Shown: in pieces, positions 1-10,700 of the stretch
How positions within the stretch are numbered: position 1 is the stretch's first letter
Layout of the letters: each line of letters starts with the position of its first letter
From: Zasmidium citrigriseum
Lineage: Eukaryota; Ascomycota; Dothideomycetes; Mycosphaerellales; Mycosphaerellaceae
NCBI GenBank assembly: GCA_002786025.1
Contig: NHNW01000015.1
Span: forward strand, 248,001-312,000
Reading direction: 5' to 3'
Length of the DNA: 64,000 nucleotides
Translations under genes and position numbers: made by a program
Notes under the pieces: model-generated
Seen by the model: only the letters and a program-made list of their open reading frames with translations
Databases searched by the model: none
What the model was told of the DNA's origin: nothing

Positions 1-1
1 C

Positions 2-415
2 ATCAATGCGGCGGTTGACGAATGTCTTGCAAAGCAAGTCTGGACCGCGATATCTTCGAACAAGGTCGGATCCGCGCTCAGATCCCTTCAAATAAAGGCC
101 ATGGACAGTGAAGGTATTGGCACCACGCCGGTGGATCTGCGCCAGGCTCGTGCATTTCGCAGACATTACAACGACCTCTCCGCTATGTTTCAAGAGCTCG
201 AGCGTACATATGTTGTCTCCAGGGGCATTCGGGACGACAGTGATGAGTTGATCGTTCGTGAGGTTGGCCGCGACAAGCGTGAATCGCAGAGGTGGGATGT
301 GTGCCATCCGAATGGGCCTGAGATGGAGTTGTTCAGGAGCATATGGCCACAGATTGGCGAGGATAGTGATTGGCGCGGCGATTGGCGTAGTTTTCCGCCT
401 GCAGCATTGATGTGA
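2..415 (+). CDS. 3' end of a hypothetical protein (5' truncated by window edge)
   Basis: The reading frame is open from the first bases of the window to a TGA at 413-415, so about 137 C-terminal residues are visible and the start lies outside. The protein is hydrophilic, rich in Arg, Asp and Trp, and ends in a Pro/Ala-rich tail. No domain is recognised. It converges on the next gene with only 13 bases between the two stop codons, so their 3' UTRs must overlap. An ATG at 101 could in principle start a 104-residue protein, but the frame continues upstream without a stop, so I read it as an internal Met. Confidence 0.5.
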   Translation: MNAAVDECLAKQVWTAISSNKVGSALRSLQIKAMDSEGIGTTPVDLRQARAFRRHYNDLSAMFQELERTYVVSRGIRDDSDELIVREVGRDKRESQRWDVCHPNGPEMELFRSIWPQIGEDSDWRGDWRSFPPAALM

Positions 416-428
416 CCGCCATGCGACT

Positions 429-1847
429 TCATGCCGTCTGTACCTGCATGAATCCATGGCTCTTCAATGCATCCCCAGCTGCTTGACACCATCGCCACTT
501 TGGCTCATCTCCTTGCCTCTTGTACCACTGAGCAGCCAGCTCAATCGGTGCTGGGCAGCACATCAAGCCGACGAAGCCTTGTGTAGGCAATGACATGTAT
601 GCTAACGACATGCAGAGCTTGTCTGCGCACTCGTCTGCGATTCGAGTCTGTGTCTCGATGCCTTGGCCGCAGAAGTCGTACTCGAAGGGGAAAGCCTTCT
701 TACCAACGGCTTGTCGAATATTCAAGTGCATGGTTCGTAGAGCGAGCAAACACATCCAGTAGTACACGTGCTGCAAAGCCGTGAAGATGTCGGAGAAAGA
801 ATGCGCGTGTGGGAAGGTGGATCTGTCGATTCCAGAAACGATCAAAGAGCCTTCGAAGCGTTCGATCGCAGTAGTGCGGTATATCGTCGCCCACTCGTGA
901 GAGTACATATACTCGAAAGCACGGTGGAGCACTGCTTCGCCGTTGACAAGCCTCTCCAGAACATCAGCGACGGCGTCTGGCTTTGCCTTGTGGCCTTGTC
1001 GACGAACGAACTCTCCATGCTGGAGAATCTCTGGTATGCGCCCGTAAATGTGAAGACAGTCTGACTCCAATCGAAGGTCCTCGACTGTCTCTGTGGAAAG
1101 GCTCTCCTTAGATGCTTCGCCGTCAAAGTTCATGAGACCGTTCCAGAGGCCGAAAGGTATACGAATTTGTCGAGATAAGATCCAGCCAGCTTGCTCTGCA
1201 GAACGGCGATGCTGACTGGAAGGGACAATGCTCATGAGAGTCTTCAACCCCGTCATGTGCTTGCGCCAGTCGTTATGCTGTGCAGCAATGCACTCAAACA
1301 ACTCGCAGCACTGTAGAATATGTATGATGGTCATGAAGTAAAATGGCTCCGCAGCTTCAGATGCTGCATCGAGGTCTCTACGAAGAGATTGGAGTGCTCG
1401 TGGGTACAGTCTGCAGGCCTCGTGGAGGAAGTCTTCGTTGCCGCTTGCATTGCCGTTGATGAGGAGAACAAGAGTATCGAGAGACAGTGCGAGCGTGGTA
1501 CTGAAGCATCTTACTTCCAGCACTGATATGTGGCAGGTGTTGTCGGCGGATACTTCGCACCAGTAATTGTCGTAGAAAACCGCTTGAAGTCCCAAGCGTT
1601 CGACTTCTGGGCTCACGAAGCGGATGACATCTTGCGGCAGTGTGAAAGCAACGATCTTGCGCCTCTGATCCTTTGAGTGCTTTTTTACTCTCCAGTGATC
1701 ATTTCGCCGCAGGGACGCGGATCCACGTTCGGAGTCTGTGCTTGATTTTCGCCCAGTGGAGGAACTCTCGTCGGATGTGGAGTCAGGCAATGGCAAGCGT
1801 AATCTCATGGTTTCGGGAGTCGTAGATGCAAAGGGTATGAGTGTCAT
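429..1847 (-). CDS. Fungal transcription factor-like protein lacking a Zn2Cys6 cluster
   Basis: Single exon of 472 residues starting at the ATG complementary to 1845-1847. The N-terminal ~60 residues are Ser/Thr/Arg-rich with a basic patch (KKHSKDQRRK). The rest is mainly helical, with Cys/Leu-rich segments and a layout like the C-terminal fungal-specific transcription factor domain (Fungal_trans_2 type) found after C6 zinc clusters. No CxxC...C zinc cluster is seen in the protein or in an obvious upstream exon (1848-2200, minus strand). It may be a regulator that lost its DNA-binding domain, or a member of the family that never had one. Function is not known; family assignment is by overall pattern only. 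Confidence 0.65.
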   Translation of the reverse strand: MTLIPFASTTPETMRLRLPLPDSTSDESSSTGRKSSTDSERGSASLRRNDHWRVKKHSKDQRRKIVAFTLPQDVIRFVSPEVERLGLQAVFYDNYWCEVSADNTCHISVLEVRCFSTTLALSLDTLVLLINGNASGNEDFLHEACRLYPRALQSLRRDLDAASEAAEPFYFMTIIHILQCCELFECIAAQHNDWRKHMTGLKTLMSIVPSSQHRRSAEQAGWILSRQIRIPFGLWNGLMNFDGEASKESLSTETVEDLRLESDCLHIYGRIPEILQHGEFVRRQGHKAKPDAVADVLERLVNGEAVLHRAFEYMYSHEWATIYRTTAIERFEGSLIVSGIDRSTFPHAHSFSDIFTALQHVYYWMCLLALRTMHLNIRQAVGKKAFPFEYDFCGQGIETQTRIADECADKLCMSLAYMSLPTQGFVGLMCCPAPIELAAQWYKRQGDEPKWRWCQAAGDALKSHGFMQVQTA

Positions 1848-2397
1848 GGTGTCAGTAGCAGTGCCGATGTCAGCAGGTTGCTTTGATGTCGTCTTCTCAA
1901 AGCAGGAACCACTAATTCTCCAAGGTAATCTGATATGGAATAAGTGGTCTCTGAAGACCTACTAATCGGAAAAAGAGGATTCATGCAGAGAAGATGGCTG
2001 CTAATTCCATGCCGCGAGACTCACCCTCGCAGACGATTCCCTCTGTGGAAACAGTCAGCCGCAAAGTCAAGCTCGCCATTTGCTTACGAATGCAGTCTCA
2101 TCCAAAGGCACTAACCGTGCGCGAGGCACAGCAAAACGATGGTCTCGTAGGATCGATGGCATCGTTCTAGATTGATGGATTAAGTATGAGGCCAACACGA
2201 GGCAGATAGGTCTTGGAATTCACAAGCAGTTCACGTCCGGCAGAAAGCGCGATGCGGTCTCAGCGGGTACAGCCGATTGGTCGCTTGAAACCCCTTCCTG
2301 CTCCGCGAACTCCAGCTCGCGTGTCCAAATTGACCCTTCTTGATGTCGCATTGAATTGTTTTCGACCACCGTCTCGACCACCGTCAATCACCACAAT
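1848..2397. promoter_or_regulatory. Divergent intergenic promoter region
   Basis: About 550 bp between the divergent starts at 1847 (minus) and 2398 (plus). A pyrimidine/CACCG-rich tract just before 2398 looks like a leader. No gene, repeat or zinc-cluster exon was seen. Confidence 0.4.
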
Positions 2398-3199
2398 GCT
2401 GTCCTTCAGCTCATTCCTCGCCCTCATTGGGCTTCTCACGACCTTCACCTCTGCGACCGCCCTCACGTACAAGATGACGCCGAATGAGAAGGAGTGCTTC
2501 TACACATACGTGGACAAGCCCGGCTCGAAAGTAGCATTCTACTTTGCGGTACAGAGTGGAGGAGACTTCGACAGTGCGCATATGCTTGCCATATGAAAGA
2601 GAATATCAGAGGCTGACATATGGTAGTTGACTACGCAGTCTACGGACCCGGAAAGGAGCCTGGAAAGGAGCGGGTAGTACTCAATGGCGAGAAAGAGAGG
2701 CAAGGCGACTATGTCTTCACGGCCAATGAGGTGGGAGAATACCGGTTCTGTTTCGACAATACCATCTCGACCTTCTCTGACAAGATTGTCGACTTTGAGA
2801 TTTCGGTATGGTGGACTCCCGGCACATACTAAGGATACCAATAGCTTACATGCTGCAGGTCGAGAACGAGCCCCGAGCAAATCTTCCACAGAAGGCTGGC
2901 GCGAGCACGGAACAGCTGAGCGGCGTCGAGGAGACCATCCTGAAGCTCTCTGGCCAGACTTCAACCCTGATTCGGCAACAAAAGTACTTCCGCACTCGCG
3001 AGAACAGGAACTTCAGCACTGTCAGGAGCACGGAGAAGCGGATTTTCAACCTCAACATCATTGAGGGAGGCCTCATGGTTGCGATGGCAGGCCTACAGGT
3101 CTTCATCGTGAAGATGTTCTTCACTGGTGGCCGCAAAGGTGAGACATATCATGGCGCTCATGATAGCAACCTGCTAACTTGTGATCAGGCTACGTATGA
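2398..3199 (+). CDS. p24/emp24 family cargo receptor (Erp-type)
   Basis: Type I membrane protein of the early secretory pathway; p24 proteins cycle between ER and Golgi in COPII/COPI vesicles and help sort cargo. Exons are 2398-2573, 2627-2805, 2859-3138 and 3189-3199, all GT-AG, and the join at 2573/2627 restores the family motif GGDFDIDY. The sequence shows a signal peptide (~1-22, ending SATA), a GOLD domain with two cysteines (ECFYTYV and FRFCFDN-like YRFCFDN), a helical coil (~115-175), one transmembrane segment near the C-terminus and a short tail ending GRKGYV. The last exon encodes only the last four residues plus stop. About 214 residues, normal for the family. Which paralogue (Erp2/Erp3-like) is uncertain. 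Confidence 0.88.
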
Positions 3200-3305
3200 T
3201 GAGACACTCCGCGCTGGCCGCTGTAATTTTATAGATTCCCAAAATGATACGCACATGTACGAAGCTCCAGGATAATGCCCGGCTGTCGATCTCATTCACA
3301 TACAC

Positions 3306-3783
3306 CTAACCCACCCTCTTGCCTTCATCAATGACCATGTATTCATCCCCTACCATCATCTTCATTTCGCTCTCGACCATGAAATTGTCATGATCAGGCG
3401 TCAAGGCTTTTGAACCAGGATCATACATGAACCTGGCGAAATCCTTGTAGTCCTTAAACACGAATGTGCAGATCGCGTCGTAGTCCAGCATCTGAGCCTG
3501 GCCGTGCAACATATCCGCCATGATCTTCCGGTCTCGGTCCAGACAGTAGGTCTGCGAATATGTCTCAGCCCAGCTCTTCCTGGGCGGACGCCAGATCGCC
3601 TACTAGACTGTACGTAATCACGTTGTGCTTCTCGAGGACAGGGGCAGCCATCTGGGCGTGCTTGTGATTGTAGTGCTGGATGAAGTCCTCATCACTCATG
3701 CCCGGCTTCTTCTTGACGAGGATGGTGGCTTTGACGACCTTGCGGAATCCTGTCGTATTGGCATAGCCAGCTTCGAGAACCAT
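3306..3783 (-). CDS. EthD domain protein
   Basis: Two exons, 3604-3783 and 3306-3551, flank a 52-bp intron (donor GTAGGC, acceptor TTCGCAG) and give 141 residues. EthD domains are dimeric alpha-beta barrels first described in ethyl tert-butyl ether degradation and are common in fungi, including aromatic polyketide pathways; the substrate cannot be read here. The first exon carries the typical start of the fold (VKATILVKKKPGMSDEDF, then HYNHKHA) and the second carries LDYDAICTFVFKDYKDFARF and a conserved HDNFM segment. The frame stays open upstream of 3783 to 4074, but that extension has no family likeness, so the ATG at 3783 is preferred. Confidence 0.82.
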
Positions 3784-4422
3784 GATAGCGGAAGGATGGA
3801 CGAAACAATGCTGTCGAGGGCTAAGCAAAGCAATTGATTGAGGCTTAATCAACCCCGCCAAAGCCAAAACGCCCAGCCCACCTCTGCTCCAACAATCCCG
3901 GCAGAAAGGAGGCTGTTGAGACGGCGCACCGCGCAACCATTGAAACCACCACTCAAGCACGCGCACGCCTTGTGCGGCCACGCAGAAATGCACTGCCACT
4001 CTTTTGATATTTGCCTTTCTGTTGCCTGAATTCATCCTACCTTTCGCCGAAGATTTCCTCCACCGGAACTCCACCTGCTGCTACTGCACTGCGCCATTCG
4101 AAGGATTCGTGTATCGCCGTCGCTCGCAGTGCTAGAAGGGGGACGCGTGTAAAAGCAAATACTACCTCCACCACATCACCTGAGCAGCACCTGCAGCGAA
4201 AATGGAGTCTATGTAGACTGAAGCTTCCCCTAAAAGTTTTGTACATTTTCTACGACGTTCACGGCCGATCATTTGAGCAGCAACCCTACTAGAGAACGAC
4301 CTCGCGAAGCACAGCGTCTAAACGAGAACAGAACATAGGCCCGCCTATACGAAGCGCAAGCGAATTGCCAGGGCGCCTATGAATTGATTTTGCGAATCCG
4401 AGGCGCATACAGCACACGCGAC
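3784..4422. other. Intergenic region, no gene seen
   Basis: About 640 bp between divergent genes. It contains only short frames with no protein-like character, and presumably holds both promoters. No repeat was found. Confidence 0.4.
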
Positions 4423-5820
4423 ATGCTCTGCTTACTGCCAACTGGAAGGTGCGGGCGCCTTTCACTTGTGCTCGGATGCTTCTTCGCCATCCTTACGATC
4501 TGGACGGTCTGGTGGGCCGAGAACTCCGACAGCGACAACATCCCTCCAGTCTTGACCCAGCTTATGCCCGCCGGTCACGCAACATGCAGGTCATCGACGG
4601 TCTTTGAGTGTTCGAGTTGCTTGGAGCCGTCGACTGTCTACGAGAACGAGACCGAAGCATCTGTTTGGGCATTCGACTCCAGGCGGGACAGCCGCAATGA
4701 GGGTCTCCGACAGGATCAATGCAATGCCGCTTTCCCAGGATTGTTCGAGGATGTCCACCAAGGAATCACACATTGGGAGAAAACAGGACCAATCACAAGA
4801 AGCACCCTCGATGCGATACGTCTTCAGAACGGGATGACCAGAGCCATGATCTACAACGGCGCACTTTATGTGATTGAATCCAAATCAGCAGCCGAAGATC
4901 ATAGACGCAAGACTGTGGCAGTACTCAGTGCCATGCACCGAGCACTTTCTGCCGCACAGGACCGAGACTGGATCCCCAACATCGAGTTCGTTTTCTCCAT
5001 CGAGGACATGGCCACCGACGTGACTGGTAGCAAGACGCAGCCGCTTTGGGTTCTGGCACGAAAGGCAACTGAAAGATCATTTTTCCTCCTGCCAGACTTC
5101 GGCTTCTGGGCATGGGACAACATGATCGAAGGCGAGAACAACGAAATCGGCCCCTACGATGAAGTCGTCGACAAGTCGATGTTCGTCGAGGAGAGCTTCG
5201 ACTTCGACGACAAGATCCCTCAGCTCGTCTGGCGCGGAAAGCTGAGCTTTGCGCCCAAGCTTCGAAGAGGCCTTCTCGATGCCAGTCGAGGTGCCGATTG
5301 GAACAACATCAAGGAGGTCAACTGGCGAAGCAAAGACAATTACTTGTCGCTCGAAGAGCATTGCAAGTACATGTTCATCGCTCACGTCGAAGGGCGGTCT
5401 TACTCAGCGTCATTGAAGTACCGACAGGCCTGCAGGTCCGTGATCGTCGCCCACAAGCTGCAATACATCCAACACCATCACTATCTACTGGTCTCTGACG
5501 GACCCCATCAGAACTACGTTGAAGTTGAGCGCGACTTTTCTGACTTGGCGGCCAAAATGGAGGAACTCATTGACAACCCCGAGAAAGCCAAGATGATCGC
5601 AGACAACAGCGTGCGAACGTTCCGCGAACGATACTTGACGCCGGCTGCAGAAGCGTGCTACTGGAGAGCACTGTGGCAGGGGTACGGCCAAGTCTCCGAC
5701 CGCGCACACCTGTGGCACGACTCCGTCACCGGGAAGAAGAGCAAACGTGGCCTTCGGTACGAGACATTTGTGTTACTCTCCAGCGAGGAGATGCTGGACT
5801 TCAAGGTCAATTCGGGTTGA
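4423..5820 (+). CDS. Glycosyltransferase family 90 (CAP10-like) protein
   Basis: Single exon of 465 residues. The frame is open upstream, but the first real ATG is at 4423. The protein has a short cytosolic N-terminus, a type II membrane anchor (~13-33, ending in a Trp-rich stretch TIWTVWWAE) and a lumenal domain of the CAP10/GT90 family, which includes the cryptococcal xylosyltransferase CAP10 and related beta-xylosyl or O-glucosyl transferases. Diagnostic stretches are PQLVWRGKLSFAPKLR, the conserved SLKYRQACRSVIVAHKLQY block and the C-terminal FRERYLTPAAEACYWRAL region. It probably acts in the Golgi on cell-surface or secreted glycans; donor and acceptor cannot be told from sequence. Cysteines near residues 60-80 probably form stalk disulfides. 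Confidence 0.85.
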   Translation: MLCLLPTGRCGRLSLVLGCFFAILTIWTVWWAENSDSDNIPPVLTQLMPAGHATCRSSTVFECSSCLEPSTVYENETEASVWAFDSRRDSRNEGLRQDQCNAAFPGLFEDVHQGITHWEKTGPITRSTLDAIRLQNGMTRAMIYNGALYVIESKSAAEDHRRKTVAVLSAMHRALSAAQDRDWIPNIEFVFSIEDMATDVTGSKTQPLWVLARKATERSFFLLPDFGFWAWDNMIEGENNEIGPYDEVVDKSMFVEESFDFDDKIPQLVWRGKLSFAPKLRRGLLDASRGADWNNIKEVNWRSKDNYLSLEEHCKYMFIAHVEGRSYSASLKYRQACRSVIVAHKLQYIQHHHYLLVSDGPHQNYVEVERDFSDLAAKMEELIDNPEKAKMIADNSVRTFRERYLTPAAEACYWRALWQGYGQVSDRAHLWHDSVTGKKSKRGLRYETFVLLSSEEMLDFKVNSG

Positions 5821-7700
5821 AAGGCGAACCAAGCTGTGCAACAACCAAAATTCGTCTGGACCTGCAGACGTCAGCACCGCAGTTCTAGCGATGATCCCGG
5901 GAATGCTGGACTAGGTCGGCTGTTTCAATACAGCATCTGCCCCGGTTTTGGGATGACTATACAGGAGGCCGACCCAAGTTCGGATTGCTGCATGCTGCGG
6001 CGTGCCGCTTTTCGCAACGCGGACCACGTTGCCGCGTGTACCACTTCTGCCGACGACGATCGGCGGGCTGTGCCAGAAACACGAGAAGCAAGATTGAAGC
6101 TACTCATCTTGGTGCAGTTGAAGGATTGACAGGATGGGTTTCGTAATGCAAGTGAGTGGTGACAAATGGGAAAAGAGGACCATTTGATAGATTGACCATG
6201 GATTGGAAGGACTAAAGTGTGGGGGGATGAAGGATAAGCGGTCCTGTTGTAAGAAACGAGTAATCCTAATGAGACGCAACACGAACAGATACCGTGCTGC
6301 GCTTGAGTGTGTATCGATGCTAACGGCAGATACCTATGCAGAATCACAACAGCAAGAAATGTACCAAACCGATATTCCAGGAGCTCCCAAGGAGCAATAC
6401 TCGAACTCGCCTCTTTCATTACTTTGCATCTTCTGCCTCTGTCAACGTCCATTATCTGATTCACCAATAACACAACCGCAACGCAACGCAACGCCATATC
6501 CGCCCCCACCCCCTCCAGCCAGCCAACGCATCCCCAGCTCCAGCCGGCCCAAAACCTGTTCCATGCGGTGCTTCGCATCCTTGCGGAGCTCTTCCCCAAT
6601 CCGAACCCACGCACCGAAGCCAACCTCACCTACACGTTCCCTAACACTTCTCGAAGCCTACTGCTATAGGTACTCATCGCCGTGGCAGTGTACACCCTTT
6701 AGTCTCCGTCTGATCTGGTGCCAATCACTGATAGAAGGTTTCGGGGTAGGGGATGTTTTGAGACCGGGAGGACCACGAGACAGGTTTGTACCGCAGCTGT
6801 TGGATCACCTATCTTGTTCTGTTTCTCTTCGAGAAGACTACTGCTATAGGTACTCATCGCCGTGGCAGTGTGCATCCATTAGCCTCCGTCTTGCTGCGTT
6901 CCAATCGTCGTAGGAAGCTTTCGGGGTAGGGGATGTTTTGAGACCGGAAGGATACAGGAGATAGGATTGTACCGCAGCTGTTGGGTCACCTATTTCGTTC
7001 TGTCTTTCTTCGAGAAGACTACTGCTATAGGCACTCATCGCCGGAGAGGTGTGCATCCCTTAGTCTCCGTCTTGTTGCGTTCCAATCGTTGTGAGAAGCT
7101 TTCGGAGTTGGGGTATGTTTTGAGCGCGGATAGGCACGAGGGAGGCTTGCACCGCAGCTCGTGCTGGATACATGGCAGTGGGTATGCATGGTGACCGTGA
7201 CGGTGGTGCTTTCTGGAGAGTTGACCCATTCGGATGGATAGCGCCAGGTCTTGTCTCGAAGCAAAAGTCCAATGGCTGATCATGAACTTGTTTCATTTGC
7301 TTTCAGTCGGGCTACGCCTCATCGCTCCCCTCGCTATCTAATGCAAAAGACAGAGAGCCAGACAAGACAATCAATCAAGACAGTTCTTCATTTCCGCCGA
7401 ATCTACCCCTCCGCTATGCGCAGAGATGGAACGAACATCCCTTTCGACTTCCCAGTCCTCTACGCCCTGTATCGCCTCAAACACCATGCAAAACGCAACA
7501 AAAGAGAGACCCCATAAAAAGATAATACAGCAAAGCACGTTCAGTCGCGCTTTCTTGTCCCCTCCGCCACCGTGTGTTTTTCGCCGTCTGAAAAGTGCTG
7601 GATGCGAGTTCGTGCTAATCTGTACAATCGAAAAGATCCAACCAATGGTGCTAGAAATAGGACGCCTGTGTGATGCCGTTTTGTTGGTATGAGTCTGTGC
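5821..7700. other. Intergenic region with tandem repeat array
   Basis: About 1.9 kb without a supported gene. Its central part (6659 to about 7165) is a three-copy ~180-bp tandem repeat, described separately. Several short frames on both strands cross it, but they are repeat-derived or have no protein-like composition. It separates the 3' ends of two convergent genes. Confidence 0.5.
6659..7165. repeat. ~180-bp tandem repeat, three copies
   Basis: The sequence TACTGCTATAGG begins copies at 6659, 6839 and 7020, giving periods of 180 and 181 bp. Each copy then has the same order of shared blocks: CTCATCGCCG, a TTAGTCTCCGTCT block, CCAATC, AGCTTTCGG or GGTTTCGG, GATGTTTTGAG and ACCGCAGCT. Copies 1 and 2 are closest; copy 3 is more diverged and fades out around 7165. 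Each unit begins after a shared CTTCGAGAAG-type block. No open frame is conserved over the array. It looks like a local satellite or minisatellite. Confidence 0.85.
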
Positions 7701-10700
7701 TTAGCGGATATTCAAGCTCTCGTATCTCATCCAGTTGTTGCGGTTTCTGTTGGGATGCTCTAGGCCCAAGTGGTCTTCTGGTTGGAGCTTCTCGGAGAGG
7801 ATGTCGTCTGTATCATAGTTAGCATCGAGATCTCTCGCGTTGCAGTACTCGAACTCACCATCTTCAACCCACACGGGTCTGCTGTAGTTTTGGCCACCCT
7901 TGATGACAGCGAACCGGATCTTCTCAAAGTTCTTGCCTTTGATGCCTGTTCGCTTGGAGAGTCGTTCCTTGGTCTCCTTGAAGACTTCGCCTTCTTTCAG
8001 GGTGAAGATGAACGGCACACCATGCGATTTCGAGGGGTCCTTCTCGAAGTGGAAGCAGAACAGCAGCCGATCGCCCTTCTCCTTGTCAAGCTCTGACTCT
8101 TCTTCCGGAATCTTCTCGGCGTAGACGGACATGAACTCGTTGAGCGCAATGACGCCGTGAGTCTGCGGGAGGATCTTGTAGACCTTGTTGCTGTGAACTT
8201 CGTAGAACCGGATTTGGTCGAGAATCTCATCGGGTAGTTGAAGCTGCTGCCTCAATCCATCCAGGACGGCGTCAAACTGAGCTTGCTTGTGCACCAGGAT
8301 GTCACGAGTCTCTTCCTTGGTGATTCCTTCTGATAGCCACGTAACACGCACCGTCTTTCGCTGTTCCAAGTCCGTGAGGCTCATATCCAGAACTTCGTAG
8401 AACAGATGGTCAGGTGCTTGCGTCGGTGCATATGTGTAGCCTCCGTACCCGCTTGACCCGAGCAGAATCGTGTTGACAGTGGTGCCTGTCTGACGCTTGA
8501 CCACGGCTCTGGGCTTTCCAGATTGAATGTTCGTGGTAGTGAAGCGGATATGCGAAGGGTCGACTGGGGCTGCGTTTACGGACGACAAATGCTCGGCGAC
8601 CTTAAGCGCAAGTGCATCGTAGCTGTCCTTCTTCGAAAGCCCCAGGGTGAACCTCTCGTCACCCTCACTTCGCAGCTGCAAGTTCGGTGGTGGTGTGATC
8701 TTGGGGGTGAAGGTCACGAATAGACGGTTCTTCAGGAAATCGTAGAATTGCGGAGCACTCAGGCAGGCCGTCGGGTTGACTTGCCTCAGAGCCGTGACGT
8801 CAGCTTCGTTCAGATGTCTCTGGAAGCAGATGATGTCGCCGTCTTGGATTTCTGATGCCACCAACGTATTCTTAGGCTTCATTGGCTCGATGTAATCCTG
8901 CTTGATCTCTTCGAAGAGCTCGATGTTAACGGCTCCTGGTTCCCAACGCATGATATCCAGGATGGGTGCCGCAAGGTCATTAGCCTTGTCGAAGGGATTC
9001 ATGTAGATGTGGCCAACTCCCTGCAAAACCTGGCGTTCCACGTCAAAGTGCTTCAAGAACAGTATTATGGGCTTTTGCTGAGCTGGAACGTTGCCGTTGA
9101 CAACTGGTGAGGATGGTGCGGTCTCGTCGTTTGGCCAGACCGGTTCGCCCTTCTCGTTGCGGGCGGTCTGTTCCATGAAAACGCGGAAACCGGACGTCCG
9201 GGTGCTGAACTTGTCGGCTGCTTCTTGAAGGGTCATATCTGGCCACATGAGAGGATGATCGGGACGTGTCGTTCCGTTCTGACGATTGACCATTATCCAC
9301 GGCCTCAACAAGTCCTCCTCCACGCCTTCCTGTTGCGCGATTAGCTTGGTGAAGTCCTGGATCGTCATGTTTCTAAGCAGCCTGTGGATCTTGGGAGCTG
9401 CCGGATCCGTGGGGTCGTCAATAGCCCAAGGGATTAGATCAACCCCCTGATATGCCTTGAACTGCGCTTCCAATGCCACGAAAACGTTCATGTACAAGTG
9501 GGCTTCCTCCTTCTCCTTGCGTCGTCGCTCTGCGAGAGCTCGCTCCTCCGCAATCTTTGCTGGCAAATGCTCCGGTGGTGGCACCTCGCTGTCTGGTAGA
9601 AGAATCTTGTCGAGTCTACTCTCGCGGATGTATACCAACATGTAGGCGTTGTTAGAGCGCTTCGTTGACCATTGACGGGTGTAAGGATTCTGGACTTTGG
9701 AGCCGTTGATTCCATTGACCGCCGCGTAGTCTCCGCCAAAGTTCTCATCAATCGCCTCTCTCTTAGTAGCGCGTGTCACTCTGTCGTCGTCGAAGCGGAA
9801 AAACTGGCCATTCTTCTCGGGCTTCAAGAATGCGTAGTAGTGGCCCGCATTCAGATCTCCCGAATGTACGAGCACGCCGTGGAGGTGGTAGATGTATGGC
9901 TCTGACTTGTCTGCCTTTTCGTCCAGGTATGGGGAGGCATCCCAGACTTCCGGAAACTCGTATCGATCGTTCACTTTCATCATGGCATCTCTCTGGAAAT
10001 CGTATTCGAATCTCTTGAGCTGCAGATGCAGCACATTTGGAAAGCTCTCAAAGATGACGCCCTTCTTGGCATCCTGCAGGCCGAAACCCTCGGCGGCGTA
10101 TTTGTTATCTCCCTCCAGTGTCTCGACCTGAATATAGTCCTTGAAACTATCATCGAGGCTCTTACATCCAGAAACGTTCAATTGGAGGTCCCAGAAATCT
10201 TCCGTCCGACTGGATTCGTAGTCGACATTGATGCATCTGAGGTATGTCTTCATCTTTCCCACGAACATCTCATTCAGGGCATTCTCTGCCTCTGTGCCCT
10301 TCATGCGAGCCTCCAGCTTCTCCATCAATATCCGTGACAGCTCTTGAACATCTTGTTGCTCGAAGATTTGCCTAGACTCCCAGCCGAATGAATGAGTAAG
10401 CTCTTGCGTACTCACTGCGACTTGATCTGCCTGTAGCCGATAGAAGAGGCGTTGAAGTGCGTATGCGGAAGAAGAGGCCTCTCGTTCCTGCGGGGTTTCG
10501 GTGGGGATCTGGTATACTGCCTTGCGGAAGGCACCGGTCAAGTATAGTGATTGCAGGAGCGAGTTGAGGTAGCATGTGGCTCCTTGATTGCGCAATCCAA
10601 CCATGCCAGTCTCTTTCTTGCTGTCATAGTTGACGAAGTTGTGCCACAAGACACCTGTCGGATCCTTCAACACCCGCACATAGGCAGTCATCTTGGCGCA

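Noticed and set aside
3784..4074. Upstream in-frame extension of the EthD gene
   Set aside because: The added residues do not resemble the family, and the domain starts normally from the ATG at 3783.
5925..6107. 60-codon minus-strand frame, Ser/Arg/Ala-rich (could look like a mitochondrial presequence)
   Set aside because: Too short and without any partner exon or homologue I can recognise.
6203..6913. 236-codon plus-strand open frame
   Set aside because: It crosses the ~180-bp tandem repeat and its peptide repeats simply mirror the DNA repeat; no family likeness.
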